From contig NZ_JADBEB010000001.1 of NCBI RefSeq assembly GCF_014874095.1, positions 9,486,001-9,550,000 on the forward strand: a DNA stretch of 64,000 nt. Reading direction: 5' to 3'. The translations under genes were made by a program, and so were the position numbers. The notes under the pieces are model-generated. The model did not search any database. It saw nothing but the letters and a program-made list of their open reading frames with translations, and was not told the origin of the DNA. The DNA is from Plantactinospora soyae. GTDB lineage: Bacteria; Actinomycetota; Actinomycetes; Mycobacteriales; Micromonosporaceae. This document shows positions 59,862-64,000 of this stretch, piece after piece (the stretch's first letter is position 1; every line of letters begins with the position of its first letter).

Positions 59862-62800
59862 TTACTTGATCAACTTCCACGGGCCGTTGGCGCCGCCCGG
59901 CGTCTGGTTCCGGGTGTACCACCTGGCCTCGTACACGTGGCCCTGGTACGTCGCTCGGTCGCCGGCGTCGTACACAGTGGTGGGTGTCCAGGCGGCCGGG
60001 CTACCGTCCGGCGGCGGCGGGGCGATCTCCGCCCACGGGCCGTTCGGATCGCCCGGTGCCTGGTTGCGGGTGTACCAGCGGGCGCGGAACCTCTTGCCGT
60101 CGTCCATCACGATGTCGCCGGCGTTGAAGATCCGGGACGCCGTCCAGATCGGAACTCCGTCCTCGGTCATGGCCAGTTCCTGCCACGGGCCGTTCGGATC
60201 ACCCGGCTTCTGGTTCTTCGCGTACCAGGAGGCCTGGTAGATCCGGCCCTGATAGCCGACCCTGTCGCCGTCCCGGTACGCCGTCGAGGCGCTCCAGGCC
60301 GGCGGCAGCTTCACCGTCACGGTGCCGGTGCCCTGCGCCGGGTCCAGGTACTCGCTGCCGGAGAACGACGCGGTGAGCGCGTGGTCGCCGGGTGCGAGTC
60401 CCACCGGCAGGGTGAACGTCGCGGTGTCGCCAGAGAGCGTGGTCGAGCCGCGCATCGTGCCGCCCTCGCGCAGTTCCACGGTGCCCGACACCGGCGCGGT
60501 GCCGGCCCCGACCTTGACCGTCACCTTCGCCGCCGTACCCCAGTCGGTCGCGGCCGAGGTGACGGTCACCGTCGGCGCCCCCTTCGCGGTACGGAACACG
60601 GCCGGCGCGGCCACGGCGACGCCGTCGTCGGCGCTGCGTGCCGAGACGATCCAGGCGTACGACGTACCCGGCCGCAGGCCGGACCAGTTCACCGTGGCGG
60701 TGCCGTCGGCGGTCACCTCGTCCGTCCCGATCACGCCGGACGGCACGTACGCGGCCAGCGAGTCGGTGGAGAACGAGGTCTTCCGGGTGGTGATGTCGAC
60801 CGGCAGGGTCAGGTTGTCCTCCGCGCCGTTGTACCGGGGCGTGGTCTGGCTGCCGTCGGCCCGGATGTCGTACTCGGTCGCCCCGAAGTTCTCCAGCAGC
60901 GGCGAGTACGTGTCGATGTGCATCTCGGCGCGGTCCACGTCGAACTGCATCAGGCGCAGGAAGCTCGCCCCGAACTGCAACCGGTCGGTGGACTTGTGAT
61001 CCGGTTTGCCGTCCCGGTCGAGGTCGATGTTCCCGGCCGCGTCGACCAGATCGGGCCAGAGTTCGTCGGCGCGCACCGTGTAGAACTGGTAGTCCGCCAG
61101 CAGTTCGACCACGTCGTGGGTCACGGTCACGCCGACCTTCGTCTTCAGGTTGGTGCCGACGCCGTGCTCGTGCCCGGCGAGGACCAGGAAGACGTTCGGG
61201 TTGTTCTCGACGACCAGCTTGTACAGGGGCGAGCCGTCGGGTGCGGAGAAGGCCGCGCCCCGACCATCGGGGTTGGTCGACGGCTTCAGGTAGTCGTGGG
61301 AGAGCAGGATCCCGTTGCGGTCCTTGTACCGCTTGAAGACCGAGTCGGCCCAGCGGGCCTCGTCCGGCGTGACCCCGTACGACAGGCCGACCGCGACGAA
61401 CTCCAGTCCGCCGGCGGAGAAGAGCACGTAGTTGTTCTGGTTGTCCTTGCCGGGCGTGACACTGCCGTCGGCGTTGGTCACCTCGTCCCAGGCGTGGTAC
61501 TCGGCGCCCGCCGGCCATGCTCCGGCCACCCGGTAGTACCGGTCGGCGCCGAAGGTCCGGCTGAACCGGGAGTCCGGGCCGGTCTCGGCACCGAGCTGGT
61601 TGTCGTGGTTGCCGGCGATGACCTGGTTCACCACGCCCTTGTCGTCGAGGATCCGCTGGTAGCTCGAGGCGCGTTCGAACTCCCGCTCGACCTGCTCGTT
61701 CAGGCCGGGCCGCTGCAACGAGCCGTCCGGGTTCTTCGCGAGCGGGTCGTAGTAGTCGTTCTCGATGACGTCACCGGTGTGCGCGGTGTACGCGATCTTG
61801 CGACCTCCCGCGTTGTCGGCGATCCACTGGGTCTGCTCGCGGTACGCCGCGGTGAAGATCGCCTGCTCCTCCACCGTCTGGATGTCCGAGGGCTCCGCCC
61901 GGCCGTCGAAGTCGTCGTACGTGCCGCCGGCCGCGCCCTCGCTCAGGTACTGGGTGTCAGTGAAGTGCGCGAGCGCGAAGTCGTACGAGGCCGGGTCCTC
62001 GAACCGGTCCTTGTCGTTCTGCGCCGACGAGTCGCGCGGGGACAGGTCGTCGGCGAACGGGTCCTCGCCGGTGACCAGTACGTGAACGGTGCCGCCGCCG
62101 CGATGTTCCGGGGTCAGCGGTGCGGTGAGCACGGTGCTCTGTCCGGCCTGGCCACGGGAACTGGTCAACATGACCCACTTCTTGGCCGCCGGATCCCAGA
62201 CCCGCAGTGCCACCACCCGCTTCGGGTCGGCGCTGCCCTCCCAACGCAGGATCGGCGTCTCGGTGGTGGCGCCGAGCTTCACGTCGTACCGCTGGAAGAC
62301 CACGTCCCGGCTGGACGGGGTGTCGATGGTCCGGCCGTCGAGCGGGCGCAGCGAGCCGACGTCGACGCCCTTGTCGTGCGCGACGTCGAGCGTGGTCGGC
62401 ACGGCGGACGCCTCGCCCTGGTAGCCCGCGGTCGGGATCACCACGTCCGCCTTGGTGAAGGTGGCTGTCAGCGGTAACCCGTCCGCGCTGGGGATCGTGG
62501 CCGAGAGCGTGGCCGAGGGCGAGTGCCCGCCGGTGACGGCCGCGCCCAGCCCGGTCGGGACGTCCGGGATGCTCGCACTGGTGAACCGCACCTCGCGGGT
62601 GGCCGTGTTGCCGAGCGTGTCGGTCGCCGTCACCGCGATGGTGTGGCTGCCGGCGGGCAGGCCGTGGCCGATCTGGTCGCCCTGGGCGACCGCCTTGCCG
62701 TCCAGGGTGATGGCGGGTGTCCCGGCCACCCCGGTGGCGTCGGAGACCTTGATGTCCAGCGCGACGGTCGCGGTCAGCCGCTGGCCCGGCGCCGGAACGC

Positions 62801-64000
62801 TGCTCTCGACCACCGGCGCGCTGTTGTCGACGGTGAAGTGCCGGGTCGAGGTCTTGTCGCCGACGGTCGCCTTGATCGTGTGCGGGCCGTCCGCGATCGC
62901 CGTCGTGTCGACGTCGGCCCGCTTGCCCAGCGCCCGGAGCGCGGAGCCGTCCTCGGCGGTGACGTCGAACAGGACGGTCTTGTCCAGGGCGGCGTTGTGG
63001 CTGCTGCCGCAGGTACCGTCGCCGACGTGGACGGTGACCGGCGAACCCACCGGGTAGCTGGTCGAGCCGATGGTGACGGTGCTACCCGCGATCATCCTGG
63101 TCAGCTGAGTCGCCTTGCCGGCGACCGGGGCGAGCTGGAAGTCGCGCAGGGTGAAGTCGTCGTAGTTGTCGCAGCCACCCGGCTTGTCGCCGCCGTGGTC
63201 GCTGCCGGCGACGAACTCCAGGACGTTGACGCCGGGGACGAGCCACTCGTTCGGGAAGGCGACGTCGGCGGTCTCCTTCTCCCAGACGCCGAGGTCCAGC
63301 GGAATGCCGTTGACCAGTACCTTGTTGTCGAAGCCGTTGTCGGCGCCGTTGCCACCGACGAAGACCTTCAGATGTGCGTCACCGCCGCTGCCCAGGGTGT
63401 CGATGGTACGGGTGGTCGGCGCACCGTCGATGGTGAAGTGGAACTCGGCCTCGGAGTTTGCGCCGCACGTCCCGTCGCCGAGCGCGAGCGACGCGTCGGT
63501 GGTCTCCGCCTTCGTCACCGTCCCGCCGGCGGTGGTGACCAGGTACGTGGTGCCGGGAGTGACGGTCCCCGGTGTGCTCAGCGCCAGGCTCACCGCGCTG
63601 CGGGTGAGCCGGAAGTCGTCGTGGTTCGGGCAGGTCGCGCCGTTGGCGGTGCCGTTGTAGTCGCCGGTCTTGACCTCGACGACGTTGTCCCCGGGCCGGA
63701 GGAACCGGGTCGGGAAATTGAGGCTGACGTTCTCCGCCGCGCTCACGGCGTAGTCGCCGCCGAACTCGACCCGGTTCCCGTTAACCAGTACGTAGTTGTG
63801 GTACTTCGCCTCGACCGAGTTGCCCGCCTCGACGGTCAGGCCGAGGGTCGCGGTTCCGGCGGCGAGCGTCTCCGCGTTCTGGGCGGGCCGGTCGTCGATG
63901 GCCAGCGACTCGACGCTCTCCTCGCTGCCGTTCGGCAGCGCGGCGATCACCGGTCGGGTACCCCGGACGAGCGCGCCGTCGGCCGGAGTCAGCTTCGCCG
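59862..64000 (-). CDS. Secreted metallophosphoesterase with carbohydrate-binding modules, 5' end cut
   Basis: At least 1378 residues; the frame is open to the window end, so signal peptide and start are missing. N-terminal half: two jelly-roll-like CBM units (each with DGTCG and a DDFTL/DDFRL pattern), and Ig-like modules (VDNSAPVVESSVPAPGQRL). The phosphoesterase domain has FTDTQYL, HTGDVIENDYYD, GNHDN and LAGHEHG, the metal ligands of calcineurin-type enzymes. Fibronectin III- and Big3-like domains follow, then three C-terminal WY-rich CBM5/12 chitin-binding modules ending in ARWYTRNQTPG-type motifs. It probably works on polysaccharide-bound phosphate or phosphorylated glycans. Confidence 0.92.
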   Translation of the reverse strand, partial: AKLTPADGALVRGTRPVIAALPNGSEESVESLAIDDRPAQNAETLAAGTATLGLTVEAGNSVEAKYHNYVLVNGNRVEFGGDYAVSAAENVSLNFPTRFLRPGDNVVEVKTGDYNGTANGATCPNHDDFRLTRSAVSLALSTPGTVTPGTTYLVTTAGGTVTKAETTDASLALGDGTCGANSEAEFHFTIDGAPTTRTIDTLGSGGDAHLKVFVGGNGADNGFDNKVLVNGIPLDLGVWEKETADVAFPNEWLVPGVNVLEFVAGSDHGGDKPGGCDNYDDFTLRDFQLAPVAGKATQLTRMIAGSTVTIGSTSYPVGSPVTVHVGDGTCGSSHNAALDKTVLFDVTAEDGSALRALGKRADVDTTAIADGPHTIKATVGDKTSTRHFTVDNSAPVVESSVPAPGQRLTATVALDIKVSDATGVAGTPAITLDGKAVAQGDQIGHGLPAGSHTIAVTATDTLGNTATREVRFTSASIPDVPTGLGAAVTGGHSPSATLSATIPSADGLPLTATFTKADVVIPTAGYQGEASAVPTTLDVAHDKGVDVGSLRPLDGRTIDTPSSRDVVFQRYDVKLGATTETPILRWEGSADPKRVVALRVWDPAAKKWVMLTSSRGQAGQSTVLTAPLTPEHRGGGTVHVLVTGEDPFADDLSPRDSSAQNDKDRFEDPASYDFALAHFTDTQYLSEGAAGGTYDDFDGRAEPSDIQTVEEQAIFTAAYREQTQWIADNAGGRKIAYTAHTGDVIENDYYDPLAKNPDGSLQRPGLNEQVEREFERASSYQRILDDKGVVNQVIAGNHDNQLGAETGPDSRFSRTFGADRYYRVAGAWPAGAEYHAWDEVTNADGSVTPGKDNQNNYVLFSAGGLEFVAVGLSYGVTPDEARWADSVFKRYKDRNGILLSHDYLKPSTNPDGRGAAFSAPDGSPLYKLVVENNPNVFLVLAGHEHGVGTNLKTKVGVTVTHDVVELLADYQFYTVRADELWPDLVDAAGNIDLDRDGKPDHKSTDRLQFGASFLRLMQFDVDRAEMHIDTYSPLLENFGATEYDIRADGSQTTPRYNGAEDNLTLPVDITTRKTSFSTDSLAAYVPSGVIGTDEVTADGTATVNWSGLRPGTSYAWIVSARSADDGVAVAAPAVFRTAKGAPTVTVTSAATDWGTAAKVTVKVGAGTAPVSGTVELREGGTMRGSTTLSGDTATFTLPVGLAPGDHALTASFSGSEYLDPAQGTGTVTVKLPPAWSASTAYRDGDRVGYQGRIYQASWYAKNQKPGDPNGPWQELAMTEDGVPIWTASRIFNAGDIVMDDGKRFRARWYTRNQAPGDPNGPWAEIAPPPPDGSPAAWTPTTVYDAGDRATYQGHVYEARWYTRNQTPGGANGPWKLIK

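Noticed and set aside
59529-62477. 982-codon plus-strand open frame
   Set aside because: Shadow of the STAND gene end and of the minus-strand metallophosphoesterase, which has clear motifs.

Overview
The window is chromosomal DNA from a very GC-rich actinomycete, most likely a member of Micromonosporaceae (Micromonospora or a close relative). The support is the codon use (almost all G/C third positions, frequent GTG and TTG starts), a mycothiol-dependent formaldehyde dehydrogenase, a SigE-family sigma factor with its partner, DUF5994 and TIGR04222 proteins, and a 52-bp GGGCCC-centred interspersed repeat of a kind I associate with that family. I saw no rRNA, tRNA, CRISPR array, insertion sequence or prophage genes. 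Both ends cut through genes.

Layout. 1-7 kb: a partial membrane protein, a TIGR04222 protein, a prolyl oligopeptidase and a CopC-CopD-YtkA copper protein that carries one copy of the 52-bp repeat inside its reading frame; a second, inverted copy lies just after the gene. 7-21 kb: three NarL/DesR-type two-component systems. One is coupled to an ABC exporter operon, and one sits beside a KhtT-like/CBS/SLC13 transporter cluster. The mycothiol formaldehyde operon and a secreted C39-like peptidase lie among them. 21-33 kb: single housekeeping and accessory genes (DUF899, two GNAT acetyltransferases, a HEAT-repeat protein, YdeI, sigma/PD40 pair, DUF5994, a metallo-beta-lactamase-fold hydrolase, a PLP dehydratase, DUF72).

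33-37 kb: a sugar-phosphate module made of an FGGY kinase, a DeoR repressor and a PfkB kinase, translationally coupled on the minus strand, with a class II aldolase divergent on the plus strand. The shared promoter region holds a perfect inverted repeat that covers the minus-strand -10. 37-51 kb: a YibE/F protein, DUF6000, LysR, DUF1801 and VOC proteins; an ArsR repressor with an MFS exporter whose operators can be read from the sequence; a DUF4173 protein; two analogous TetR/membrane-protein divergent pairs with palindromic operators; and an LAxTG sortase substrate with a 30-bp tandem repeat.

51-60 kb: the most interesting stretch, a divergent conflict-type locus. Leftward: a double winged-helix protein coupled to a 1130-residue protein with two P-loop ATPase modules (Orc/Cdc6-like AAA+ plus HerA/FtsK-like). 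Rightward: a Trypco1 protein followed by a 1352-residue trypsin-STAND-WD40 protein with an intact protease triad and fourteen propeller repeats. This fits NLR-like, protease-armed immune systems of multicellular bacteria. 60-64 kb: a large secreted metallophosphoesterase with C-terminal carbohydrate-binding modules, truncated by the window edge.

Several regulatory sites are legible without alignment: palindromes on top of -10 boxes for the ArsR, LysR, DeoR and two TetR modules, an ECF-like promoter before the sigma factor, and strong hairpins between most convergent gene pairs.
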